A stretch of 64,000 nucleotides of DNA from CAVXTT01 sp963764685 (GCA_963764685.1 CAVXTT010000031.1:1-64000), one strand, 5' to 3'; positions 1 to 8,605 are shown, numbered from the stretch's first letter. Program-made: numbers and translations. The notes: generated by a model not told the origin, from the letters alone.

Positions 1-1
1 T

Positions 2-681
2 GCCCGCGCCTACGCTGGCCTCGCCTGGGCCTACGCCGACGATTACGACTACGAATGGACGGAGGATTTCGAAAAAACTCTTAAACTCACGCTCGAGATG
101 GCGCCAACACAGCGGTGCGCCTTGATCCCAATGATTATCAAGCTCAATGGGCACTTGGGTGGGCATGTCTATATAACCGGCAATACGAGCAGGCGATGGC
201 CCATTACTTGCGCGCGCGAGAGCTCAATCCGAACGACGCGGAGCTACTCGCGGAAATGGCAAATTTCCTCATCTGGATCGGCCAGCCGAAGCAAGCAATC
301 GATCAAGTGAAGGAGGCAATTCGGCTCAATCCGTTTCACGAGAACTGGTATGAGGATTATCTCGGCTGGGCCTACGAAGAAGCCGGCATGCCTCAAAAGG
401 CTATAGAGATTTTCGAGCAAGTCATAGATCTTCAAAATCCGGATGACGACGGTCTCTGGTATTTCCCATTTATAGCGGCCGCCTACGCCGACCCTACGGT
501 TGGGCGGATGGACGACGCGCGCGAAATCGTCAAGACGCTCCTGTCACGTAAGCCAGAGTTCTCGATTTCAGAAGCTCTGTCTCACGCGTATCCATACAAG
601 ACAAAGGAACTAGTCGACAGGTTTGTGAATGCGGCGCGCCGTGCCGGAGTGCCAGTCATACATGCTGATCGAGGCCAATGA
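2..681 (+). CDS. C-terminal TPR part of a cyclase-TPR protein (5' end outside window, frameshifted)
   Basis: This is the 3' part of a gene whose beginning lies outside the window. The product is a run of tetratricopeptide repeats (for example the stretch around LDPNDYQAQWALGWACLYNR) and is closely similar to the C-terminal third of the complete gene at 2271-4154, so it is probably a second adenylate cyclase-TPR protein of the kind that is multicopy in Bradyrhizobium-type genomes. The reading frame changes near base 101-103: frame 2 runs from base 2 to LEMA, and frame 1 then continues with the expected A-N-T-A-V-R-L-D-P. An error or a real single-base lesion could cause that. The stop is TGA at 679-681. 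TPR proteins of this type mediate protein-protein contacts; the partner is unknown. Confidence 0.7.
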
Positions 682-848
682 GTTGCGAGGCGATCGACTC
701 CCCTTCCGATCTGAGCAAAACGAGTTGTTCAGGTGCCAACATGTCACAGTACGAAGGCAACCTGACGAGCCGGAGCGTTTTGAGCGCCGATCAAAAACGG
801 ACTTGTGCTTAGTTGGGGTTGCTCCGTTGTGAGCAATGGGATTTGGCA

Positions 849-1631
849 ATGGGCACGGGGAAGCTCTTTGCTCGCGTGATGAGGTCGGGCATTTTGGGGG
901 CGGCGCTTTTGGGGGCGGCCGCGCTCCCGGCCTACGCCGAAAGCGACATCACGCTCAGCGGTAACGCCGCTTTCCTGACACAGTACGTCGACCGCGGCCT
1001 TACGAATTCAGCGGAAAATCCGGCCGTGCAGCCCGAGTTCGATCTCACCTATAAAGAGATTTTCTACGCGGGCATTTGGGCGTCCAATGTGGATTTTGGT
1101 AACGGTCCGAACGGGCAGGACCTCGCCAGCATCGAAATTGACTATTACGCGGGCATCACCCCGAAGGTGGGCAAATGGAACTTCGATATTGCCGCCTATT
1201 ACATCGCCTATCCGGGCGCCTTCGATCCCGGTGGCGAGTTTGACTATGTCGAGATCTGGACCGGCGTCTCGCGCAACTTCTTCAACGACAAGCTCGAACT
1301 TAAACTCTACAGCTACTGGGCGCCTGAATATTTTGGCGAGACCGGTAACAATGACGTGCTCGAATTCAGTTCCGGGTGGACGTTTAACAAGATCTGGTAT
1401 TTCACACCGAAACTTGGCGGCAAGGTCGGCCACCAATGGGGCGATTTGAGTGAGGGCGGCACCTCATATACCTACTGGAGTGTCGCCTTGACGCTTGGCT
1501 TCAATGAGAAGCCGCCGCTTGAGCTTGAGATTCGCTACTGGGATTCTTTTGATTTAAGCGGCTTCACTTGCTCGCCCGGTGTGAACGCATGTCACAATCT
1601 TGTCGTGGGGTCTCTTAAAGCGACATTCTAA
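849..1631 (+). CDS. TorF-family putative porin (Gcw_chp/TIGR02001-like)
   Basis: The protein has about 260 residues. It starts with a signal peptide (MGTGKLFARVMRSG, then an Ala/Leu-rich core ending PAYA|ESD) and continues as alternating aromatic and polar stretches typical of an outer-membrane beta-barrel. The start of the mature part, with NAAFLTQYVDRGLT, matches what I know of the Gcw_chp / TorF family of proteobacterial putative porins. I chose ATG 849 because the frame's upstream TTG at 813 lacks a signal-peptide layout. The last residues (VVGSLKATF) end in Phe, as expected for an outer-membrane protein recognised by the BAM complex. Substrate is unknown. It stands alone between the TPR remnant and a repeat-bearing gap. 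Confidence 0.75.
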   Translation: MGTGKLFARVMRSGILGAALLGAAALPAYAESDITLSGNAAFLTQYVDRGLTNSAENPAVQPEFDLTYKEIFYAGIWASNVDFGNGPNGQDLASIEIDYYAGITPKVGKWNFDIAAYYIAYPGAFDPGGEFDYVEIWTGVSRNFFNDKLELKLYSYWAPEYFGETGNNDVLEFSSGWTFNKIWYFTPKLGGKVGHQWGDLSEGGTSYTYWSVALTLGFNEKPPLELEIRYWDSFDLSGFTCSPGVNACHNLVVGSLKATF

Positions 1632-2270
1632 ATTTCCCCAAAGCAACATCACCTCAAACGGCGCGGCGCCTTGGTCGCGGTGTGATGCCGCGTCGATGTC
1701 CGCTAAGGGTCACTCAGCGACATAAGCGGTGCAAGCGCTGATGTCCGAGAAGGGCTCGGAACCAGACATCAGACCGCATCGCTTCAATGTCTCAGAAGTG
1801 CCAGAAGCGGACGTCGCTCGCTGATTAGGATCTTCAACTGAAGGTTCCCAAAAACGAGAAAAACCTGGCAAATCGACCTGCCGGGGCCTTTCTTATCGGC
1901 GGCTATCTGCCAGCAATCGCGTCCTCTAACTGAGTGTCACGATCCGTCCAGGCCGGCGTTTGACAGCCCTCCTCATAAGCCGCCCGCGCGACCTCGGTAA
2001 TCGGCCTCCTAAAAATTCGTTTCAAAGACCTCTAAGGTCCGCATTTCCACGCAACAACTCAGTAATCTTCGGCGAAATATGCCCCTCGATATATCTCGAT
2101 TTATATAGACGGAACGTGTTGGAAGGAGTGAGCTAGCTCATCAGCTCTGGCGGCCCGCCGACTATGGCTTGGCCTTGTGAATACCAAGTGTCGTCAGGGA
2201 GGATTTGCCGATGGATTGGCCCTAATGCGGGTCTTCGCAAACTGGCGTTGCATGATGGGGTGTCCTAGCC
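1632..2270. other. Gene-free stretch containing one triple-hairpin repeat
   Basis: No convincing coding region lies here on either strand. The stretch holds copy 1 of the triple-hairpin repeat (1696-1816). The last part, from about 2100, is presumably the promoter and leader of the cyclase gene at 2271, but I cannot place promoter boxes with confidence. Confidence 0.5.
1696..1816. repeat. Dispersed triple-hairpin repeat, copy 1 (degenerate)
   Basis: Three consecutive imperfect palindromes begin at 1696, 1741 and 1787, each opening with ATGTCC or ATGTCT and closing with a decayed complement such as GCGACAT or AGCGGACGT. The 45-46 base phase is the same as in copies 2 and 3 (4259-4376 and 7406-7524), but the arms are more mutated. 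It is a non-coding element in an intergenic gap. Confidence 0.7.
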
Positions 2271-4154
2271 ATGGAGCGTCGGCTTGCTGCGATTCTCGCC
2301 GCCGATGTGCAGGGGTACAGCCACCTTACGGAGCTTAACGAAGAAGCCTCCACAGCTACCGTGTGTTCGTACTGTGCTGTGGTGAAAAAGGCGATCTCCG
2401 AGCATCGCGGTCACATCTTCAGCAGCGCAGGGGACGGCGTCGTCGCTGAGTTCCCCAGCGTCGTCGAGGCGATTCGCTGCGGTGTCGAGATACAGAACGA
2501 GATTGCCGAGCGCAACGCGGCCGTCCCCGAGGACGGACGGATGCAGTTCCGCATCGGCGTCAACCTCGGGGACGTGATCGCCGAAGACAACAATCTTTAC
2601 GGCACCGGCGTCAACGTTGCCGCTCGTCTCGAACAACTGGCCGAGCCTGGAGGAATTTGCATCTCGCAAACCGTCTACGATCAGGTTCGGAACATCGTGG
2701 AGATTCCCTTCGAGGATATCGGTGAGCGGCGTTTGAAGAACATTGCCGATCCGGTGCACGTCTATCGCATCCTGCCTGCACCACTGCCGTGGCTCCGCAG
2801 GCTATTTTCGCGCACGAATATCGGCAGGCGGCGTCTCGGCGTGGAGGCTGGCGCCCTTCTTTTACTTCTCGCAGTGGGGGCAGGATCATTCTATCTGCGT
2901 CAGCCCGCAGCGCTATGGGACGCCCTTTTGGGCGGCGGACTTTCGCTCCCCGAAGCGGCAATCGCTGTTCTGCCCTTTAACGATATGAGTCCCACTCATG
3001 ACCAGCAATATCTTGCCGATGGAATAACCGAAGAGCTGATTACGGGGTTGGCCAAGTTTCCCGAGCTGATCGTCATGGCTCGCAATTCTACCTTGGCATA
3101 CAAGGACAAGCCTACGGAGGTGCGACAGGTGGGAAAGGATCTCAATGTTCATTACGTCGTCGAGGGCAGCATACAACGCGCCGATCAGAACGTGCGCGTA
3201 ACGGCGCAGTTGATCGATACAACTACGGGGCAGGAGATCTGGGCTGACCGCTATGACCGGCAGGTAAACAACATCTTCGCCATTCGTGACGACATCACGC
3301 GGTCCATCGGCGGAACACTCGGGGGGAGGGCCGGCAAACTGGTTCAAGCCGAGGCCGCACGGGTGTCCGGGAAAAACCCGAACAGCTTCACTGCCTATGA
3401 TTACGTTATGAAAGGCTGGTACGCCTATAATAAATTCACCCGTGAAGACAATGCAGCCTCACGTGATTTTTTCGAGCAAGCGAGGAAAATCGACCCAAAC
3501 TATGCCCTTGCCTATGCCGGCCTCGCCTGGACTTATGAATTGGAGTACGACTACGAGTGGAAGACTGATGATGACGAAAAAACTCTTAAACTGGCACTCG
3601 AGATGGCCGAAACGGCGGTACGCCTTGATCCCAATGATAGCCACGCTCAGTGGGCGCTTGGGTGGTCATGTCTATACAACCGGCAATACGATCAGGCGAT
3701 GGCGCATTACTTGCGCTCTCTAGAACTGAATCCGAACGACGCAGAGGTTCTCGCTTCAATGGGCAGTCTCCTCATCTACATCGGCCAGCCGAAACAAGCA
3801 GTCGACCAAGAGAAGGAGGCAATTCGGCTCAATCCCAACCACTATGAATGGTATGTTTATTATGTGGGATGGGCCTATGAAGAAGCTGGTATGCCTAAGG
3901 AGGCCATAGAGATTTTCGAACAAGCGATAGATATTCAAAATCCGAATGAGGAACAGCTTTGGTATTTGCCGACTATAGCGGCCGCCTATGCCGAAGTTGG
4001 TCGGATGGATGACGCGCACGAGGTAGTGAGGACGGTCCTGTCACGTGACCCAAAGTTCTCGATTTCAAAAAAGGTGGCTCGGTATCCTTACAAGACAAAG
4101 GAACTAGCCGACAGGTATGCGAATGCGCTCCGCCGAGCCGGACTGCCAGAGTGA
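2271..4154 (+). CDS. Class III adenylate/guanylate cyclase with FlgO/TolB-like domain and TPR repeats
   Basis: The protein has 627 residues. Residues 1-165 form a class III nucleotide cyclase domain: metal-binding Asp12 (LAADVQGYS) and Asp55 (SSAGDGVVAEF), and transition-state Asn115/Arg119 (GVNVAARLE), so catalytic residues appear intact. One membrane segment follows at about 193-210 (a run of A/L/G before YLRQ). Residues 230-340 resemble the TolB N-terminal/FlgO-like domain (IAVLPFNDMSP, LADGITEELI). TPR repeats fill 380-620. The cyclase would be cytoplasmic with the rest probably periplasmic. This architecture is common and multicopy in Bradyrhizobium relatives; signal and target are unknown. 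The ATG at 2271 begins the typical MERRLAAILAADV. The TPR part is duplicated at 2-681. Confidence 0.85.
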   Translation: MERRLAAILAADVQGYSHLTELNEEASTATVCSYCAVVKKAISEHRGHIFSSAGDGVVAEFPSVVEAIRCGVEIQNEIAERNAAVPEDGRMQFRIGVNLGDVIAEDNNLYGTGVNVAARLEQLAEPGGICISQTVYDQVRNIVEIPFEDIGERRLKNIADPVHVYRILPAPLPWLRRLFSRTNIGRRRLGVEAGALLLLLAVGAGSFYLRQPAALWDALLGGGLSLPEAAIAVLPFNDMSPTHDQQYLADGITEELITGLAKFPELIVMARNSTLAYKDKPTEVRQVGKDLNVHYVVEGSIQRADQNVRVTAQLIDTTTGQEIWADRYDRQVNNIFAIRDDITRSIGGTLGGRAGKLVQAEAARVSGKNPNSFTAYDYVMKGWYAYNKFTREDNAASRDFFEQARKIDPNYALAYAGLAWTYELEYDYEWKTDDDEKTLKLALEMAETAVRLDPNDSHAQWALGWSCLYNRQYDQAMAHYLRSLELNPNDAEVLASMGSLLIYIGQPKQAVDQEKEAIRLNPNHYEWYVYYVGWAYEEAGMPKEAIEIFEQAIDIQNPNEEQLWYLPTIAAAYAEVGRMDDAHEVVRTVLSRDPKFSISKKVARYPYKTKELADRYANALRRAGLPE

Positions 4155-4258
4155 CGCAACGAGGCTGTTGACGAACGGAGCCCACATTGAGCGTCTCTAC
4201 TGGTAAAGAACGTGAACGACCCTGAGGGGATTTCTCTGCGGCCAAGGTGGAGAGAGCA

Positions 4259-4376
4259 ATGTCCGCTTTGGGTCATTAGCCGACATAACGGCCCCTTCGC
4301 GTCATGTCCGCTTTACCCCAACAGCGGACATTCGTCAGTGCGCGTGGAATGTCCGAAAAGTGCCATTAGCAGACGT
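4259..4376. repeat. Dispersed triple-hairpin repeat, copy 2
   Basis: Three palindromes begin at 4259, 4304 and 4349, exactly 45 bases apart. Each is 28 bases long, with arms ATGTCCGCT and AGCGGACAT or one- to three-base variants. The element sits between the convergent ends of the cyclase gene (plus) and the cytochrome c gene (minus). It is the same element as at 1696-1816 and 7406-7524. Confidence 0.85.
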
Positions 4377-4398
4377 GAGCGCCTCGCCCGCCCTCCTC

Positions 4399-4448
4399 GT
4401 TGCGATCGTCCACCAGACTAATAGTTGCGATCGTCCACCAGACTAATA
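4399..4448. repeat. Perfect 25-bp tandem duplication at the 3' end of the cytochrome c gene
   Basis: A 25-base unit (starting GTTGCGATCGTCC and ending CTAATA) occurs twice head to tail, at 4399-4423 and 4424-4448, without mismatch. The second copy contains the stop codon of the minus-strand cytochrome gene (TAG, complement of 4443-4445). It may be a recent slippage duplication or an assembly artefact. Confidence 0.9.
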
Positions 4449-4812
4449 ATGGTCTGTGGACTTGACAAATGCGCGCACCTGCCAAACCTCGTCAATAGAA
4501 AGTCGAAGACCAAAGGCCGGCATCTGCGTCCCCTTGCGACCGTTGATCACCGTTGCGAGGAATTGTTCGTCGCTCAGCTTTGTCTTGAAAATGTTCGGTC
4601 CGCGTGCGCCGGCGCTTTGATGACAAACCAGGCACTTGCTTCGATAGATATCGCGACCGGTCGAAATGGCATCTGGTTGCCCGAGGAAGGGATCAGTCAG
4701 TCCCTCTGGCGTTCGCGACCTCCAGCGGCGACAAACCCAAGAGCAAAGCTGCGAGGCGGAGGATGAAGCGAGCTCGAGCTGACCCTCTAGGCCCAACCGC
4801 GGCTCCCTTCAT
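4443..4812 (-). CDS. c-type cytochrome, partner of the PQQ dehydrogenase (one frameshift)
   Basis: This is a small monohaem cytochrome c. The haem motif CLVCH and a downstream Met ligand (QMPAFG) are visible. The start is ATG at 4812: that frame gives a good signal peptide (MKGAAVGPRG, a Leu-rich core, EVANA). The frame changes near 4703, after which EGLTDPFLGQPDAISTG leads to the haem motif. The shift is probably a one-base error, because both halves make sense. The gene lies about 20 bases after the stop of the PQQ dehydrogenase on the same strand, so the two are very likely co-transcribed, with this protein acting as periplasmic electron acceptor for the dehydrogenase. It resembles XoxG/ExaB-type cytochromes in role; exact subfamily uncertain. 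Confidence 0.75.
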
Positions 4813-4831
4813 GACACGCAGCTCTCGGTGA

Positions 4832-6573
4832 CTATTGCTTCGGTAGCATCTTCTCGATGACCTCGGTATTGTACAAGTCGCCTTCGTCGACTTTACCGTC
4901 GATGGCGAACACCCAAAGCATCCCGCCCTTCGGCGCTGAAAAATAGAAGGTCGGGTCACCTCCGAGTTCAGAGAGAATCGCAACGTATTGCTTGCCGTCC
5001 AATTCATAGGTGATCGGCGAGGCATTGATGCCTGACCCGGTCTGGAACTTCCACAGTTCCTTGCCACTCTTGGCATCATAAGCCAGGAAGCGACCACGCA
5101 GGTCACCGGTGAACAGCACGCCGCCCTTGGTCACCAGCATGCCCGAAAAGAGTGGCAAGGGACTCTAACCTCCCAAACCACTTTCTGGTTGGCGACGTCG
5201 ATCGCCTTAATGCGGCCGATCGTTTCACCCATCTGATACACCTGATAGTCCGCGCCCGGATAGAAATCACCGGGTTTGTAAAGCAGCTTGCTTTTTTCCC
5301 AGGCAGTTAGGCCCATGCCCCATTGATTGACCGCTACAAAGAAAAGACCAAGATCGGGGTCATAGGCGGGTGGAAACCAGTTGGTCCCACCGTCAAGCGC
5401 GGGGATGATTGTCTTGACCGTCTCGCCGCCGACCTTTGGCTTCAGCGCTTCGTTGACCGTTGGCCTCCCGGTCTTTGGATCGAGCCCGCTCGTCCAGTTG
5501 ATGCCTTCGACGAGAGGAAAGGCATACACGAATTGCCCATTGGTGCGGTCGATCGCGTAGAAGAAGCCATTCCGGTTCGAAACGACCGCCAGCTTGCGAT
5601 CCTGACCATCGATCTTCGTGTCGACCAGGATCGGGGTCGCCATGCCGTCGTAGTCCCAGGGATCGTTTGGCGTATACTGAAAGCCCCACTTCATCTTGCC
5701 CGTATCAGGGTCGAAGGCGAGCATGGACTGAGTCCAAAGATTGTCACCCAAATGGGTCTCGGCGGGCCATGGCGCAGGATTGCCGACACCCCAATAGAGT
5801 GTGTTGGTCTCAGCATCGTAGCTGCCGGTGAGCCACGTCGGCCCGCCGCCGCTCTTCCAAGTGTCGTCCTTGGGCCAGGTCTCGCTTCCTGGCTCGCCGG
5901 GAGCCGGGACCGTGAAGGTCTGCCACTCGAGCGCACCCGTCTTGGCGTTAAAAGACTTGATATATCCCCGGACGCCGTACTCACCACCTGACACACCGAT
6001 GATCACGTGATCCTTGACAACGAGCGGCGCCGAATTTGTGGTGACACCATTCTTCCATTCGTCGATCTTGGCCTCCCAGACGACCTTTCCATCGGCCCGA
6101 TTCAAAGCCACCAGTTTGGCATCGAGCCGCGCGAAGAGGACCATGTCATCCTTCAACGCCAAGCCGCGATGAATGGGACCGCAGCAAAGCATTGCATTGA
6201 AGCCCTGATCATATTCCGGCTCGTAGTGCCAGATGATGTTTCCTGACTTGGCATTGACCGCGAACACGCGTGCGTAATCGGCACTGAAATAGAGTACGCC
6301 GTCTCGGAAGAGCGGTGTTGATTCCAATCCGCCGAATTGCCCCCCAGTCGACATGGCCCATACGGGACTGAGTTTCGCAGCATTGTCCGGCGTTATTTCC
6401 TTGAGGGGGCTGTAGCGCCAATTGCGATAGTCGCGGCCATAGGTCAGCCATTCGCCAGCGTTCTCCTGGGCCTTTATCAAATCCTCACTGCTGACCGGCT
6501 TGGCGTGAGAGATCGATGGCAGCGCGACTGTCATCAGAGCGAGGGCCACAAGCCTATGCCACGTGGTTTTCAC
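4832..6573 (-). CDS. PQQ-dependent alcohol dehydrogenase, lanthanide-type signature (one frameshift)
   Basis: This is a periplasmic quinoprotein alcohol dehydrogenase of about 588 residues with an eight-bladed propeller. It shows a signal peptide (1-24, ending ISHA), the adjacent Cys130-Cys131 pair typical of PQQ-ADHs, Asn265 (GNPAPW), and catalytic Asp307 in PWDYDG. Asp309, two residues later, is the extra metal ligand that marks lanthanide-dependent enzymes (XoxF, ExaF/PedH); calcium enzymes lack it. The start is GTG at 6573 behind a strong GGGAGG. The frame changes near 5160 (after VVWEVRVP, continuing LPLFSGMLVTKGG), most simply one lost base; the C-terminal part is complete and ends EKMLPKQ. 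The cytochrome c gene follows at once. Substrate (methanol, ethanol or other) cannot be told from sequence. Confidence 0.85.
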
Positions 6574-6897
6574 GGACAGCCTCCCTTAGAGCTGCTGATG
6601 CTTAGCTACTGCGAGCATGTTAGATAAGGGTGAGCGAAGCGGCAACGCCATCCGCGCGGCTTAAGCTCTGCGCTAACTGGAGACTACGCGATCAGATGGC
6701 GTTCATCTATCCAAAGAAGCATCGATGACTTGTGGTAGGACACGACCTATTGACCGGCCATACGAGGAGGTCGATGGTCGACGGCTGTCGTCGATCATGC
6801 ATCACCAAAATGCGGTGTGGTAAATGCCACAGTGCCGGTCCCAGTAACGAGCTAGAGCTTCCAGCTCTTGAGCAACCGAAACTCAGGGAGAGTCACC
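6574..6897. other. Divergent intergenic region
   Basis: This gap lies between the minus-strand PQQ dehydrogenase and the plus-strand small secreted protein and must contain both promoters. GGGAGG, read on the minus strand at about 6583-6588, is the ribosome binding site of the dehydrogenase. The AGGGAGAGTCACC just before 6898 serves the small protein. I see no gene in it. Confidence 0.5.
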
Positions 6898-7263
6898 ATG
6901 TTAACTAGCATACGCTTTGCTGTGGTCGGCGCCGTTTTCGCCCTCGCTACTGCTAGCACCCTTGCTCGCGCCGAAGAATCTTCCCAAAACCTGGGACCAG
7001 TCGGGCCTTACCACACTATCCGTACTACGGTTGGCAGTAAAAGCGTCCTTGCGTTCTATGAGCCAAATAGTGGCCATTGCGATTTCCACGCGGTGGTGTG
7101 GAACACCACAGACGTCAACGTTAACTTAGAAATGCGCTTCGGGGCCGACCTAAACCCACTGCAGGTGGTGCATATAGGCACCGCTGAGAACTCGCTTAAA
7201 CTCCAATGCGGCGACAATGCCAAGAGCCTTGCGATCGTCGACACCGACAAAGGTCATCCCTGA
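6898..7263 (+). CDS. Small secreted protein of unknown function
   Basis: The product has 121 residues with an N-terminal signal peptide (MLTSIRFAVVGAVFALATAS, cleavage likely after ARA). The mature part has two cysteines (GHCDFHAVVW and LQCGD), probably a disulfide in the periplasm. I do not recognise a family. The ATG at 6898 has a good Shine-Dalgarno (GGGAGA) seven bases upstream, and a hairpin follows the stop. Confidence 0.65.
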   Translation: MLTSIRFAVVGAVFALATASTLARAEESSQNLGPVGPYHTIRTTVGSKSVLAFYEPNSGHCDFHAVVWNTTDVNVNLEMRFGADLNPLQVVHIGTAENSLKLQCGDNAKSLAIVDTDKGHP

Positions 7264-7277
7264 GGGGCTTTCTTAAG

Positions 7278-7301
7278 TAGCGGGCTGCCTCCGGCCCGCT
7301 A
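7278..7301 (+). terminator. Hairpin after the small secreted gene
   Basis: TAGCGGGC and GCCCGCTA form an 8-bp perfect stem with an 8-base loop, 15 bases after the stop at 7263. There is no T tract, so the termination role is an inference. Confidence 0.45.
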
Positions 7302-7405
7302 TCTCGGCGGAGTGCTTCCCGCTTCGAGAATGACAAAAACGCGAGTTGATGTCCGCCGGCAGATTCAAAGGCCAGTTGATACTGCCCTGAGGCAAACCCT
7401 TGCCG

Positions 7406-7524
7406 ATGTCCGCTATGGGTCATTAGCGGACATGCGTCCACGTCCGCGTCATGTCCGTTATTCCCCTCAAAGCGGACATTCATCAGCGCGGTTTGCATGT
7501 CCGCTTTGTGCCATAAGCGGACAT
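7406..7524. repeat. Dispersed triple-hairpin repeat, copy 3 (best preserved)
   Basis: Three palindromes occupy 7406-7433, 7451-7479 and 7497-7524. The first and third have perfect 9-bp arms ATGTCCGCT / AGCGGACAT around a 10-base loop. The second has one arm changed. Start-to-start spacing is 45 and 46 bases. The flanks 7264-7744 contain no other recognisable gene. Confidence 0.9.
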
Positions 7525-7744
7525 AACGCGCGCAATCTTGAGCTCGACACCCGGTCGGATCGTTTATGGTGCCGATCTGTTGCAGGTCGGTAGTCAAGGA
7601 ATCGTGCCAGCACATGCTCGGAAAGCGCATCACAATCCCGCCTGGCAACGTGTTTCGGCAAGAATTCTAGGGGCTGAGTTGCCGTGCAATGGTCGGAGAT
7701 TGGCGAATTTCCCTATATCCGTAAGGCAGGGGTATGCGAACGCG

Positions 7745-8213
7745 TTAGCGCATGTTGCCTGTATGGCCGAGCGAATAGCGTCCGGGTTGCGGCCAAACGG
7801 TTAGGCCATGTGGCTCCCGGCCTACCTTTATGGTCTTCACCTCACCTGTGGACGTGTCGATAGCGTACACCACATTATCAAAGCGCCCCGAAAGCCAGAG
7901 CGCCTTTCCGTCGGCGCTTACGTTTCCCGTGTCGGGGAACTCCCCCTCCTGGTATGAACCAAGTCTCCGTGACGACGCGGGTGGCGAAATCGATGACGCT
8001 CGACGCTGCCGGGCCCGTTACTGGGGCCATGGACTTGGTGCGAGCCACGGTTGGAGACATAGAGTTCACTCCCGTCTCGGCTAGGATGAGACCATGGGCG
8101 CCACTGCCGGTCGCTACAAATCCAATTTCGGAGAAGGCACGCCATGTATGAGAAACACACCGTCGGCCATCATGTCAGCCAGCATAGAACACCTTGCCAT
8201 CGGGAGAAAGGCG
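7745..8213 (-). pseudogene. YVTN-family beta-propeller protein, C-terminal remnant, frameshifted and cut at the genome junction
   Basis: Read on the minus strand from the junction, the pieces are LSPDGKVFYA, MMADGVFLI, FSEIGFVATGSGAHGL, PSRDGSELYVSNRG, SVIDFATRVVTETWF and FPDTGNVSADGKALWLSGRFD, ending SLGHTGNMR at the stop at 7745-7747. Together they give the C-terminal blades of a YVTN / lactonase-like propeller familiar from Rhizobiales. At least four frame changes occur in about 470 bases. The N-terminal part is missing because the sequence switches to an unrelated A+T-rich genome near 8,210. Function of the family here is unknown; proteins of this type are often periplasmic and lie near PQQ dehydrogenase genes. 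Confidence 0.7.
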
Positions 8214-8225
8214 GTAACGCCGGGG
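8205..8225. other. Junction between G+C-rich alphaproteobacterial and A+T-rich Ignavibacteria-like DNA
   Basis: To the left, the minus strand encodes a YVTN propeller up to RLSPDGKVFYA. To the right, the plus strand encodes batA from about N-A-G-E-V-N-P-L-S. Neither gene is complete and both are broken at the same place. Base composition and codon use change abruptly here. See findings. Confidence 0.85.
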
Positions 8226-8605
8226 AAGTAAATCCTCTTTCAGCTGCTGAGATAGCAAAGACCTTTGGGATAAGAATATATACCATTGGTGTTGGTACCT
8301 TGGGAGAAGCACCTTACCCGGTCCAGATGGCATTCGGAACCCGTTACCAGATGGTGCCTGTTGAGATAGATGAGCCATTGCTGAAAAAAGTTGCCCAGGA
8401 AACCAGCGGGAAATATTACAGGGCAGTAAATAATCGAAAACTTGAACAAATCTATTCGGAAATCGATAAGCTGGAGAGAAGCAAAATTGAAGTAACCTCA
8501 TATAGAAATGCGAGGGAACTTTTTTATGGCTGGCTAAGTGCCGGATTAATACTGCTTTTGTTTGAAATTATTTTATCAAAAATTATTTTGAGAAGAATTC
8601 CATAA
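8215..8605 (+). CDS. batA: BatA, von Willebrand factor A domain protein, C-terminal part only
   Basis: About 129 residues of the C-terminal half of a VWA-domain membrane protein can be read, from N-A-G-E-V-N-P-L through RIYTIGVGT to a final membrane segment (GWLSAGLILLLFEIIL). The N-terminal part with the MIDAS motif is missing because the sequence joins another genome at about 8,210. Order and content (next VWA protein, TPR protein, BatD, BatE) identify the Bat (Bacteroides aerotolerance) operon. An in-frame ATG at 8144 belongs to the foreign DNA and is not the real start. Its stop codon overlaps the batB start by one base (TAATG). Confidence 0.8.

Noticed and set aside
1008..1436. Long open frame on the minus strand inside the porin gene
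   Set aside because: It is the antisense shadow of a G+C-rich coding region. It lacks family features, and the plus-strand product has a signal peptide and beta-barrel pattern.
2913..3347. 144-codon minus-strand frame in the cyclase-TPR gene
   Set aside because: Antisense shadow of the FlgO/TolB-like domain region; no independent support.
4399..4448. Attachment site or target-site duplication
   Set aside because: The two copies are adjacent, with nothing between them, and no integrase or transposase lies near.
5323..5991. 222-codon plus-strand frame inside the PQQ dehydrogenase gene
   Set aside because: It is antisense to a strongly conserved enzyme, so a shadow frame.
1..8210. Genomic island acquired by an Ignavibacteria genome
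   Set aside because: No integrase, tRNA or repeat boundary at the edge, and both edge genes are cut in mid-frame; a chimeric contig is the better explanation.
8144..8223. Start of batA at ATG 8144
   Set aside because: The codons 8144-8210 belong to the opposite strand of the YVTN gene and encode nothing like a BatA N-terminus; the ORF is open by chance.
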